A DNA stretch of 32,306 nucleotides, taken from NCBI GenBank assembly GCA_937132045.1, contig CAKZNX010000427.1, positions 1 through 32,306 of the forward strand, in the 5' to 3' direction. The notes under the pieces are model-generated. The model had not been told where the DNA came from and did not search any database. It saw only the letters and a list, made by a program, of their open reading frames with translations. A program made the translations under genes and the position numbers. Of this stretch, positions 14,364 through 21,975 are shown in pieces (the stretch's first letter is position 1; every line of letters starts with the position of its first letter). The stretch comes from an uncultured bacterium (GTDB lineage: Bacteria > Armatimonadota > HRBIN16).

Positions 14364-16154
14364 TCACGATCGCTCCTTGCTCTCCGCATTGTCTCCTGCA
14401 GGTTTGCCGTTCACCGGCAGCAAGACGTGAAAACAGGCGCCCTCGCCGGGCTTACCATCCTCGTAAACGAATCCGCGGTGCGCCTCCACGATACCTTTGA
14501 CAATGGACAGTCCCAGCCCCATCCCTTTCACCCGCGAGCTGAAGAAGGGCTGGAAAATCTTCTCCTTGATGTCGTAAGGCACTCCCGGTCCTCTGTCACA
14601 AAAGACGACATGCACGAACTGACGGTTTCGCCCGACCCCAAATCGCTCGGGGAGGGCGCGCGAGTCCACCAGCTCGGTGAGGATGTGCAGCTGGCCGCCC
14701 TCCGGCTGGAAGCTGAGCGAGTTCTCGATCAGCTCGGCAAAGCACCGCTTCAGCTTTACGGCGTCACAGCGGATAGGGGGCAGACTGGAGTCCAGTTGTA
14801 GATTCAGCTCCACCGGTCCACGGCGCGGGAAGATTTCCGCCACCGTCTGCGCCACGATGTTGTTCACGTTGTCCACGCCGGTCGACAGATGCGTCGCCAT
14901 CACAAAATCGCGAAACTCGTGCAGGATCTCCTCGAGGCGCGACACGCCGCGGCGGATACTGCCGATGAGCTCGGTCAGCTCCTGGCGGTCGACCTCTCCG
15001 GGCTGCTGAAGCAGATACTCCACCTCGTTCAGGTCGCCCTTGATGGCGAAGGTTCGGTTGCCGATCATGTGTGCCGCTTTGGCGGACATCTCGCCCCATG
15101 CTGCCATACGCTCGGTCTGGATCAGCCGCTGACGCATGTGCAAGCTCTCGATTGCCGAGCCGAGCTGGCTGCCGATAGCGGAGAGCACCTCCACCTCGTC
15201 GTCGGTGAAGCAGTTGTCGAACCACGGCGCCAGACTGCGCCGGCGAACTACCCGAATCACGCCGATGGTGCGAGAGCGCCCCCAGACCGGAACCGCGAGA
15301 AAGGCGCCAATCTGCTCTACAGGCATCTCGCTGGCGATGCCTCGCCACCGCGGGTCCTCACGCGGGTCTCTGGTGCGCACCGGCTCGCCGTGCTGCGCCA
15401 CCCAGCCGGTCAACCCCTCGCCCAGCAGGTAGGACACCTGACCGACCTGCTCTCGCAACGCGCCACTGGACGCCTGCAGGGTTAATCGTCTGCGGTCGTC
15501 GTCCACCAGAAACACGGAGCAGTCCTCGAATCGCAGCACCTTGCTCGCCACACTGAGCACCGTCTGCATCAGATCGTCTAAGTCCTCCGAGGTGCTCAGC
15601 TCGTTGCCAATCTGCACCAGAGCCTCCTGCCGCAGGCGGGACTGATGCAGGTTAAGCGCGGTAAGACAAAGGTCAGCCAGCAGCACGATGGCATCCACAT
15701 CTTCCTGACCATAGGCATTGGGCTGGTCGGACTCGATGTTGATGACGCCACGTGTGCGCCCGTAAGCGTCGACGATGGGCACCGCCACCTCGCTCACCAC
15801 GTCGTCGAAGAAGCGCAGGTAGTGCGGGTCGCGGCTCACGTCGCCCGTGCAATAGGGTCGTTGTGTTGCCGCCACGTAACCGGTGATGCCCCTGCCCTCC
15901 TCCTGCGCCACTGTCAGGCGGCGCTGGCGTTTCTCCTCGTCCCAGCCGGGGCCCAGTGCGCTGCGGATTACCAGTTCGCCCGCATCCTCGTCCACTAGGG
16001 CCACGAAGGCGCGAAAACCTCCCACCAGCTTCATCCCCTGCTGAAGGGCGGTTGTCAGGAAATGGTCGATATCGGGATAGCGAACCAGCTGCTTGACCAC
16101 TGCTCCGAGCTGCTCGAGGGTCTGCTGGTATCTATCGTGCTGCCGGGTTTTCAA
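14364..16154 (-). CDS. GAF-GAF sensor histidine kinase with atypical H-box
   Basis: 596 aa, cytoplasmic, with no membrane helix. GAF 1 is at about 30-170 (AVPIVDAYGRTRGVINIES) and GAF 2 at about 185-340 (GEGLTGWVAQHGEPVRTRDPR, FLAVPVWG). A dimerisation region follows, with the candidate phospho-acceptor His362 in SAKAAHMIGNRTFAIKGDLN, which lacks the usual HExxxP. The HATPase_c domain has the N-box ELIENS (Asn478), G1 FCDRGPGVP (Asp520), the F-box FQPFFSS and G2 GMGLGLS (544-550). It should phosphorylate the receiver encoded 9 nt downstream. The start is uncertain: the first candidate is a TTG at 16154 with only a distant GGAG, though a promoter lies suitably upstream. Confidence 0.92.
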   Translation of the reverse strand: MKTRQHDRYQQTLEQLGAVVKQLVRYPDIDHFLTTALQQGMKLVGGFRAFVALVDEDAGELVIRSALGPGWDEEKRQRRLTVAQEEGRGITGYVAATQRPYCTGDVSRDPHYLRFFDDVVSEVAVPIVDAYGRTRGVINIESDQPNAYGQEDVDAIVLLADLCLTALNLHQSRLRQEALVQIGNELSTSEDLDDLMQTVLSVASKVLRFEDCSVFLVDDDRRRLTLQASSGALREQVGQVSYLLGEGLTGWVAQHGEPVRTRDPREDPRWRGIASEMPVEQIGAFLAVPVWGRSRTIGVIRVVRRRSLAPWFDNCFTDDEVEVLSAIGSQLGSAIESLHMRQRLIQTERMAAWGEMSAKAAHMIGNRTFAIKGDLNEVEYLLQQPGEVDRQELTELIGSIRRGVSRLEEILHEFRDFVMATHLSTGVDNVNNIVAQTVAEIFPRRGPVELNLQLDSSLPPIRCDAVKLKRCFAELIENSLSFQPEGGQLHILTELVDSRALPERFGVGRNRQFVHVVFCDRGPGVPYDIKEKIFQPFFSSRVKGMGLGLSIVKGIVEAHRGFVYEDGKPGEGACFHVLLPVNGKPAGDNAESKERS

Positions 16155-16197
16155 GGCGATATTGGCTACTCCTCAGTCGGTGTGTTGCGCAACTATG

Positions 16198-16227
16198 AGT
16201 ATATCTGTATTTCGGGCGCTTTGGCAA
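16198..16227 (-). promoter_or_regulatory. Promoter for the histidine kinase operon
   Basis: On the minus strand TTGCCA (16227-16222), an 18-bp spacer and TATACT (16203-16198). The predicted start near 16191 leaves a leader of about 36 nt that includes GAGGAG. Confidence 0.6.
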
Positions 16228-16266
16228 GGTTGACGTGGCACCGTGCGTGTGGAGGAGTTCATTCTC

Positions 16267-16286
16267 GGCTCGGCAGGAGCCTCGCC
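16267..16286. repeat. Short imperfect palindrome, possible dispersed repeat
   Basis: GGC-tc-GGC and GCC-tc-GCC pair around a 4-nt loop with an internal mismatch. It sits at the left edge of the repeat zone and resembles dispersed palindromes of other genomes. No second copy is in this window. Confidence 0.35.
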
Positions 16287-16299
16287 CTCCAGCAGTACG

Positions 16300-16710
16300 T
16301 GTCATTGCGAACCTGCCTTCGGGCAGGGGACGCAATCGCCTGCGCCTTGCGCTAGTTGAAGAGGATTGCTTCGTCGCTGCGCTCCTCGCAATGACACGGG
16401 TCAGGTGTCATTGCGAGCCTGCCTTCAGGCAGCGGAGCAATCGCCTGCGCCTTGCGGTAGTTGAAGGGGGTTGCCTCGTCGCTGCGCTGCTCGCAATGAC
16501 ATAAGGGTTGAGGGGGATTGCTTCGTCGCTGCGCTCCGCGCAACGACACGAGGGTTGAGGGGGATTGCTTCGTCGCTGCGCTGCTCGCAATGACACGAGG
16601 GCGAGGGCGATTGCTTCGTCGCTGCGCTGCTCGCAATGACACGAGGGTTGAGGGGGATTGCTTCGTCGCTGCGCTGCTCGCAATGACACGCGATGGTGTG
16701 TCATTGCGAG
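16300..16710. repeat. BIME-like array of palindromic repeat units
   Basis: The array has eight or so units in two arrangements. First, a composite of about 97 bp occurs twice in tandem (16300-16396 and 16406-16501). Each composite holds an inverted unit (tgtcattgcga...gcaatc), a linker and a direct unit (gattgc...atgaca). Then four direct 33-bp units start at 16516, 16563, 16609 and 16656, at periods of 47, 46 and 47 bp, and an inverted half-unit (16699-16710) closes the array. Spacers are near-identical, so this is not CRISPR. Minus-strand reading gives repeated CEERSDEAI peptides that are not real genes. Together with 16155-16299 and 16711-16831, it fills a 676-bp gene-free gap. Confidence 0.9.
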
Positions 16711-16730
16711 CCTTCATCACCCCGACCCCC

Positions 16731-16758
16731 TTGACTTCTGCACAATCTGTGGTATAAT
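16731..16758 (+). promoter_or_regulatory. Near-consensus promoter for hsp20
   Basis: TTGACT (16731-16736), a 16-bp spacer and a perfect TATAAT (16753-16758). Transcription should begin near 16765, giving a leader of about 67 nt. The leader carries a direct repeat, GAATAGAC, at 16776-16783 and 16800-16807. I see no CIRCE element. Confidence 0.85.
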
Positions 16759-16817
16759 AGTACGTGTATTGAGCGGAATAGACTAAAGTAACATATCTAG
16801 AATAGACACAGGTACTC

Positions 16818-16824
16818 AGGAGGT
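16818..16824 (+). promoter_or_regulatory. Ribosome site that decides the hsp20 start
   Basis: A perfect AGGAGGT lies 7 nt before the ATG at 16832. It overlaps the in-frame GTG at 16823, which is therefore not the start. Confidence 0.85.
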
Positions 16825-16831
16825 GAGGGCT

Positions 16832-17311
16832 ATGACACGTCGTGAACCGACCATCGCGCGCCGCGAGACCAAAGGAGGCATCCGCCGCTGGGATCCGTTC
16901 GGGGAGATGGATCACTGGTTCGAGCGGCTCTTGCCGTTTAGCCCACTCACCCGCTGGAGCACGAACGTGGAGATGGGCTTTGAGCCTGACGTGGACATCT
17001 ACGAGACCAACGACGAGCTGGTGGTGTTCGCCACCTTGCCCGGGGTGGAGATGAAGGACGTGCAGGTAGAGGCAAGCGCAAACACGCTCACCATTCGCGG
17101 CGAGCGCAAGCCCCTGATCGCCGACGAGAACGTGACCGTTCACTACCGCAGCGCTTGGGGTGGGCACGGCACCTTCGAGGCACGTTACGATCTGCCGGTC
17201 GAAATCAACCCGAACAAGGTGAAGGCGACGCTCCGCAACGGTATTCTGGAAGTGCGTTTGCCGAAAGTGGAAGCGGCGAAGGTGAAAGCGGTGAAGGTTC
17301 ATGTCGAATAG
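16832..17311 (+). CDS. Hsp20/alpha-crystallin small heat-shock protein
   Basis: 159 aa. Small heat-shock proteins hold unfolding proteins in large oligomers, without ATP. A variable N-terminus with WDPFGEMDHWFERLLPF (about 21-37) is followed by the alpha-crystallin domain (about 50-145). That domain has PDVDIYETNDELVVFATLPGVE and the signature NGILEVRLPK. A short Lys/Val-rich tail follows, without a clear I-x-I motif beyond VKAVKVHV. The gene stands alone, with a strong housekeeping-type promoter and a terminator at 17339-17370. The repeat array ends just upstream of the promoter. Confidence 0.95.
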   Translation: MTRREPTIARRETKGGIRRWDPFGEMDHWFERLLPFSPLTRWSTNVEMGFEPDVDIYETNDELVVFATLPGVEMKDVQVEASANTLTIRGERKPLIADENVTVHYRSAWGGHGTFEARYDLPVEINPNKVKATLRNGILEVRLPKVEAAKVKAVKVHVE

Positions 17312-17338
17312 CCTGTCCCCCTCGGCATTGCCCCAAAC

Positions 17339-17370
17339 AGAGCGTCCCCGCCATCCGGCGGGGACGCTCT
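17339..17370. terminator. Bidirectional hairpin between hsp20 and rpmB
   Basis: A perfect 14-bp stem (17339-17352 with 17357-17370) closes a 4-nt ATCC loop. It lies between convergent genes. Neither side has a long T run; the minus side has a short TGTTTG. Confidence 0.8.
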
Positions 17371-17392
17371 CAATACTCCAAGAGTGCCTCTG

Positions 17393-17608
17393 CTACAGCG
17401 CGCGCTTGACCTTGCCTGCCTTCAGGCAGCGAGTACAGACCTTGATGCGGCGCACGCTACCGTTCACCACCGCACGCACCGGCTGCAGATTCGGATACCA
17501 CACCCGCTTGGTGCGCGGGGCGCGCAGTGCCCACGCACCCGAGTGAACGTGCCGGATATTTTGACCGTGCATCACGCCCTTGCCGCATATGTCACATACG
17601 TGAGCCAT
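17393..17608 (-). CDS. rpmB: Large subunit ribosomal protein L28
   Basis: 71 aa from MAHVCDICGKG. The zinc-binding form is visible as two Cys pairs, CDIC near the N-terminus and CTRC near the C-terminus. The body has NIRHVHSGAWALRAPRTKRVWYPNLQPVRA, typical of L28. It sits near the E site of the 50S subunit. GGAGG lies upstream of the ATG at 17608; the longer in-frame reading from 17644 starts inside the leader and is rejected. It is monocistronic with its own promoter. Confidence 0.95.
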   Translation of the reverse strand: MAHVCDICGKGVMHGQNIRHVHSGAWALRAPRTKRVWYPNLQPVRAVVNGSVRRIKVCTRCLKAGKVKRAL

Positions 17609-17642
17609 TTCTCCGTAACCTCCAGCGCATAGACCGCACAGC

Positions 17643-17672
17643 ATTATACCAGACGCCCGCGCCGTTTGGCAA
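17643..17672 (-). promoter_or_regulatory. Promoter for rpmB
   Basis: On the minus strand TTGCCA (17672-17667), an 18-bp spacer and a perfect TATAAT (17648-17643). The start should be near 17636, leaving a leader of about 28 nt. Confidence 0.75.
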
Positions 17673-17762
17673 ATCTCTCCAGTTTGCTGAGGTGCCCGGC
17701 AAGGAATCTGTGCAACTTACAGGGAATCCGAATTTATTAACTTCTCAGGAAGGAGAGAGACC

Positions 17763-18926
17763 ATGAAAGCGCTTTTGAGTAGCATCGTAGTTCTCTTGGC
17801 ACTGAGCGGTGCATGGGCGCAGGCGTTGACACCCCCCGGCAGACCTCTACCTGTACACCCCATGGTACCCGGCACCGCCAAACGCATCCACGCCACAGCA
17901 ACGGCGGTGCTTGCGCCAACCAGTGCCCAGCAGCCAGTAGCGCTCACCCTGTACGACGCCACCTCGCTCGATCAGCTGGCGTACGATGGCACGTCTGTCT
18001 ACTTCTACACCCTGCCCGCAGCCGCCGTTTTCCGCGAGCAGATTCCCCTGCTGGGTCCAGCCAGGCTCAACGCGCTGGAAATGCTTTACACCGGAACCGG
18101 TGCTGCAGGCAGCACTGCCAGCATCACTATCCAGGTGTACGGGTGTCGTACGGGCAGCGTCATCGAAGATCCCATTGCCAGCGGATTTCCGCTCCTCGCC
18201 ACCTTCACCGGGCAGATTCCTACGGATGGTACCTATGTGCTTACCCTTGACCTCGGTGGCGTGGTGTACGATGCGGGGGTAGACGCAGGTAACCGGCGGT
18301 ATTCACACGACCTGGTGGTGCAGATTCAAACCACGGGCACCAACCGACCGGGTCTGTACATTGCCAACGGCGGCAACTCGCTGCGTCTGCGCAACGACGG
18401 TGGTCTCGGCGTGACGAAACCCGCGCTATTCCCGCTGGGAACCGGCGCGTTCTGGGCAGACGAGGGGAACCGTTTCCATTACGAGCGCTACTTCATCGGC
18501 TCCAGCGACAGCAACTGGCGCGAGGGCACCTCTACCTACTGGTGGGGCGGTAGCCCGATGGGAAACTGGTCTTTCAGCGTGTCCGGCTCGTACAACTTCG
18601 TCGGCAAAGTAACGAACAACGCCAACGTTGCCATGACCGAGGCAAAGCTGCAAATCAACGGCTCGCCGGTGACCGTGCCGCTGGAGGAGCTGCAGGATGG
18701 CTCGCGCGTCTTCACCCTGCCTCTGCCTCCCAACGTCGCCCATGATGTGCGCATCGTGATGGGACCGCCCTACCTCGTGCGCGCCAAAACGGTGACAGCA
18801 GGGTCGCCAGCGACGCCGGTGGAGGAGGAGTTCGTGCTGATCTCGGGTGACCTGGATGGCGATAACGAGGTCACGCTGTTTGACTTTGGCATCCTCGTCA
18901 GCAGCTTCGGCGAGATTGGAGACTGA
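17763..18926 (+). CDS. Secreted protein with dockerin-like C-terminal tail
   Basis: 387 aa. A clear Sec signal peptide (MKALLSSIVVLLALSGAWAQA, cleavage near 20) is followed by a beta-rich region with no catalytic motif that I recognise. Its Gly/Thr-rich middle (residues about 70-250) suggests a jelly-roll or PEP-CTERM-like exoprotein domain. The last 26 residues (362-387) read GDLDGDNEVTLFDFGILVSSFG, which fits half of a type I dockerin or EF-hand calcium loop (D-x-D-x-D then LFDFG). One such half-repeat is too little for a classical cohesin-binding dockerin. AGGAAGGAG lies just ahead of the ATG. The gene ends at a 13-bp terminator (18937-18973). The function is unknown. Confidence 0.8.
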   Translation: MKALLSSIVVLLALSGAWAQALTPPGRPLPVHPMVPGTAKRIHATATAVLAPTSAQQPVALTLYDATSLDQLAYDGTSVYFYTLPAAAVFREQIPLLGPARLNALEMLYTGTGAAGSTASITIQVYGCRTGSVIEDPIASGFPLLATFTGQIPTDGTYVLTLDLGGVVYDAGVDAGNRRYSHDLVVQIQTTGTNRPGLYIANGGNSLRLRNDGGLGVTKPALFPLGTGAFWADEGNRFHYERYFIGSSDSNWREGTSTYWWGGSPMGNWSFSVSGSYNFVGKVTNNANVAMTEAKLQINGSPVTVPLEELQDGSRVFTLPLPPNVAHDVRIVMGPPYLVRAKTVTAGSPATPVEEEFVLISGDLDGDNEVTLFDFGILVSSFGEIGD

Positions 18927-18936
18927 GGCTTTACGC

Positions 18937-18978
18937 AGGGAGTGAGAGCTGGCTCATTCGGCTTTCACTCCCTATTTC
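18937..18978. terminator. Terminator between the dockerin-tailed gene and the rhomboid gene
   Basis: A 13-bp stem with one G-T pair (18937-18949 with 18961-18973) has an 11-nt loop and is followed by ATTTC on the plus strand. Its right arm covers the rhomboid stop codon, so it can serve both convergent genes. Confidence 0.75.
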
Positions 18979-20126
18979 TCCTCGGCTCGCTCCCGCGCCT
19001 GACGCAGCAGTTCCAGCGCGTACGCCGTCAGCGAGCTGTGAGGATACTGCTTGAGAAACCGCTGAAGCAGGCTGATCGTCCTGTCTGGCTGGTTCAACTG
19101 CTGGAGAGTAAGCCTTGCCATTTGCAGCAGAGCGTTCTCACCTTCCGCCGTGCCCCCAGCGGTATCGGCGAGCCTCTGCAACAGCTCCAGCGCCTCCCGA
19201 GCGCAACCCACCTGCGCCGCCCGCAACGACCAGCGCAGAGTCAGATCGGCAGGAAGAGAAACCGTCAGCAGATGTCCGTGCATCTCCAGCAGGATGTCCA
19301 CCCCACCCCGCACATCGTTCTGCAGGTCGCTCAGCACCAGCGCTCGCTGGTAGTACGGCGTGGCGGTGTCATCCTCTCCCAACGAATGCGCGGCGCGCGC
19401 CGCCGCGAGATGTGCCTGCACCGATTCGGGTTCCAACTGACACCATGCCTGCGCAATTCGCAGAGCCGATAGCAGGTCGCCCTGTGCCTGCGCTGCCACC
19501 AGCTGCTGGGAGAGGTAGGTACGTGCCCCTGCTCGCGTCATGCGAAGCGACAGAGCCAGCACCATGCCTACCACAAAACCGCCCAAATGTCCCCAGTAGC
19601 CGACGGTGCCCACGCCACCCTCTGCCAGTGTGCGCACCGCCCCCACCACCTGCGGAATGAACCACAACGCAATCACCCACAGGCTTGGCACGGAAAGCCT
19701 GCCGATAGGCATGTCCACCGCGAAGAAGCGCACCGCAAACGCTCCAATCACGGCAGCCACCATGCCCGACGCCCCCATAATCGGCGAACCGGCACGCTCG
19801 GGCTGGGAAATCAGCACCACACCCGCCTGCACAGACGAGGCAGCTATCCCGCCCCCGACCAGCACCAGCAGGTATTCGTAACGCCGTACCGCACCCTCCA
19901 GCAGAGTGCCGAACACCATCAGCCACAGCAAGTTGCCTGCCAGATGAGGGGTGGAGATGTGCAGGAAGCAGGAGGTCAATGGTGCCCACAGGGAGAACCG
20001 CTCGGGCACCAGCCACAGCGCCTCCAGCGGTACGCCGACCAGCGGTAGCACACTGCCCGCTACTATCAACAGGCAGACGCTTGTGGTGACTATCGGCAGA
20101 GGACGGGCTCTCCGGTGTGTCTTCAT
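18972..20126 (-). CDS. Rhomboid-family intramembrane serine protease with TPR-like tail
   Basis: 384 aa. Six or so membrane helices fill residues 10-195. The rhomboid active site is present: Ser120 in GASG, His180 in YWGHLGGFVVG, and the oxyanion Asn65 in HLAGNLLWLMVFG. A soluble helical region (about 200-384) has TPR-like repeats (SVQAHLAAARAAHSLGEDDTATPYYQRAL; REALELLQRLADTAGG; TISLLQRFLKQYP). These proteases cut transmembrane segments of other proteins. The tail may select substrates or partners. It lies 57 bp after the second MoxR gene on the same strand; the ribosome site is weak, so operon membership is likely but unproven. Confidence 0.9.
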   Translation of the reverse strand: MKTHRRARPLPIVTTSVCLLIVAGSVLPLVGVPLEALWLVPERFSLWAPLTSCFLHISTPHLAGNLLWLMVFGTLLEGAVRRYEYLLVLVGGGIAASSVQAGVVLISQPERAGSPIMGASGMVAAVIGAFAVRFFAVDMPIGRLSVPSLWVIALWFIPQVVGAVRTLAEGGVGTVGYWGHLGGFVVGMVLALSLRMTRAGARTYLSQQLVAAQAQGDLLSALRIAQAWCQLEPESVQAHLAAARAAHSLGEDDTATPYYQRALVLSDLQNDVRGGVDILLEMHGHLLTVSLPADLTLRWSLRAAQVGCAREALELLQRLADTAGGTAEGENALLQMARLTLQQLNQPDRTISLLQRFLKQYPHSSLTAYALELLRQARERAEEK

Positions 20127-20183
20127 GTCCGGTCAGCTCTCTGCACCGCGCTCTGGCGTCGGCAGAATGCAGGATACCGGCGC

Positions 20184-21209
20184 CTACTGCGTCGACGTTT
20201 CCGAAACAAGCGGGAGCCGCACCTCCGTGCGCTGGCGCACATGCTCCAGCACGGAGTCGATCACCTGCTCGGGTGTGACCCCTTGCGCCTCAGCTTCGAA
20301 GTTCAGCAGGATACGGTGTCTCAGCGCAGGATATGCAACCGCTTCAATATCCTCGATAGCCACGTTGTAGCGTCCCTGCGCCAGCGCACGCACCTTCGCG
20401 GAGCTGACCAATGCCTGAGCACCTCGCGGGCTGGAACCGAAGCGCACGTAGCGCTGAACGGTCTCCGGTGCCCCTTCCACATCAGAATGCGTGCAGTGCA
20501 CCAGCTGCGACGCAAAGTTGCGTACAGGCTCTGCCAGCGGTACCTGCCGCGCGAGCTTCTGCATCCACAACACCGTCTGGGCGTCTGCCACTGCCTCCGC
20601 CTGCGGCACCTCTGCACCCGTCGTGCGATCGATGATGGCGTTCAGTTGCTCCACCGAGGGCGATCGCACCAGCAGTTTGAACAAGAAGCGGTCGAGCTGG
20701 GCTTCAGGAAGCGGGTAGGTGCCTTCCATCTCGATGGGGTTCTGCGTGGCAAGCACAAAGAAGGGCTCGGGCAGGGGATAACGCACACCCGCCACCGTCA
20801 CGGCGTGCTCCTGCATCGCCTCCAGCATCGCCGACTGCGTTTTCGGCGTGGCGCGGTTGATTTCGTCCGCCAGCACGATGTTGGCAAAGACGGGTCCCGG
20901 CTGGAACTGAAACCGACGGCGTCCGCTATCGTCCTCCGCTAGCAGGTTGGTACCGGTGATATCGGCTGGCATCAGGTCGGGTGTGAACTGGATACGTGCG
21001 AATCGGAGCGACAAAACCTGCCCCAGCGTGCGCACCAGCAGCGTTTTGCCTAACCCCGGCACCCCCTCCAGCAAGGCGTGACCACCCGCGATGGCGCACA
21101 GCAGCGTGCCTTCCACCACCTCCTCGTGCCCCACGATGACACGCCCGGTCTGCTCGCGCAGCACATGCATCACCTCGCGAAAGCGGCTGACCTGTTCCTG
21201 TAAGTCCAT
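20184..21209 (-). CDS. MoxR-family AAA+ ATPase, second copy
   Basis: 341 aa. Walker A GVPGLGKT (49-56), Walker B LADEIN (Asp115, Glu116), IATQ-like sensor VLATQNPIEMEGTYPLPEAQLDRF and a helical lid with GSSPRGAQAL. It matches the MoxR/RavA-type group more closely than the first copy does; the two paralogues share the core but differ at both ends. Unlike the first copy it has no DUF58 or transglutaminase partner beside it. Its ATG overlaps the SDR stop by 1 nt (TGATG), so the two are translationally coupled. Its substrate is unknown. Confidence 0.93.
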   Translation of the reverse strand: MDLQEQVSRFREVMHVLREQTGRVIVGHEEVVEGTLLCAIAGGHALLEGVPGLGKTLLVRTLGQVLSLRFARIQFTPDLMPADITGTNLLAEDDSGRRRFQFQPGPVFANIVLADEINRATPKTQSAMLEAMQEHAVTVAGVRYPLPEPFFVLATQNPIEMEGTYPLPEAQLDRFLFKLLVRSPSVEQLNAIIDRTTGAEVPQAEAVADAQTVLWMQKLARQVPLAEPVRNFASQLVHCTHSDVEGAPETVQRYVRFGSSPRGAQALVSSAKVRALAQGRYNVAIEDIEAVAYPALRHRILLNFEAEAQGVTPEQVIDSVLEHVRQRTEVRLPLVSETSTQ

Positions 21210-21970
21210 CAGCGGATGTATGAACCTCCGTTCACGTCCAGCGTCACGCCCGTCAGGTAGTCGGCATCGGGCGAGGCGAGGAACCGCACCGCCTTCGCCA
21301 CATCCATCGGATCTGCCACCCGACCTATCGGTATTTGCGCGACGATGCTGTCGCCGCGCACTTTCAGCGGCTCCGCCGACATATCGGTAGCCACCCAGCC
21401 GGGCGCCACTGTGTTGACCTGAATGTTGTCCGGCGCCAGCTCCACCGCCATGCTTCGTGCCAGCACCGTCATCGCTGCTTTGGAGGCGGCGTAGTGGCTG
21501 TGGTGCGCTTCTCCGCGAATGCCCGCCCGAGACGCCACGAAAATCACCTTGCCACTACCCTGCCTGCGCATCACCGCCACCGCGTGATAGCTCAGGTTCA
21601 CCGCACTGAAAAAGTTGACGGCGAACATGTGGCGCCATGCCTCCTGCCAGCGTTCAAAATCCGGTTCGCTGAAGGGCAGCGGCTCATAGATACCGGCGTT
21701 GTTCACCAGAATATCCAGCCGCCTGGCACGGCGCACCGTCTCCTCCACCAGCCATCGGCAGGTGTCCGCCTCAGCCAAGTCGCCCTGAAGCAGGAAATGC
21801 CCCTCGGCAGGCAGAGACGCCAGCGTTTTCTGTGCATCCACCTCATGGGAACGATAGTGCACCGCTACCGTCGCGCCCCACTCTGCCAGCGCCAGAGCGC
21901 ATGCCCGCCCGATACCGCGAGACGCGCCGGTAACCAGAGCGACCTTTCCCCTCAGCGAATCAGACGTCAT
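21209..21970 (-). CDS. Short-chain dehydrogenase/reductase (FabG-like)
   Basis: 253 aa. A classical SDR, with the cofactor motif TGASRGIG (14-21), NNAG, and the catalytic Ser in VIFVASRAG plus Tyr-x-x-x-Lys in SHYAASKAA. PGWVATDM and the C-terminal TGVTLDVNGGSYIR follow the FabG pattern. It uses NAD(P)H to reduce a carbonyl or oxidise an alcohol; the substrate could be a 3-oxoacyl-ACP or a sugar. It lies 5 nt after the GH42 stop and overlaps the MoxR start, so it is the middle of an operon. The neighbouring galactosidase makes a sugar substrate conceivable. Confidence 0.9.
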   Translation of the reverse strand: MTSDSLRGKVALVTGASRGIGRACALALAEWGATVAVHYRSHEVDAQKTLASLPAEGHFLLQGDLAEADTCRWLVEETVRRARRLDILVNNAGIYEPLPFSEPDFERWQEAWRHMFAVNFFSAVNLSYHAVAVMRRQGSGKVIFVASRAGIRGEAHHSHYAASKAAMTVLARSMAVELAPDNIQVNTVAPGWVATDMSAEPLKVRGDSIVAQIPIGRVADPMDVAKAVRFLASPDADYLTGVTLDVNGGSYIR

Positions 21971-21975
21971 CCAGC

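Noticed and set aside
16300-16710. Regular repeats that might be a CRISPR array
   Set aside because: The 13-14-bp gaps between units are almost identical, units are palindromic at their ends and occur in both directions, and no cas gene is near.
16352-17302. Long minus-strand frame (316 aa) across the repeats and hsp20
   Set aside because: Its C-terminal half is repeat-derived (CEERSDEAI-like) and the N-terminal half is the antisense of hsp20.
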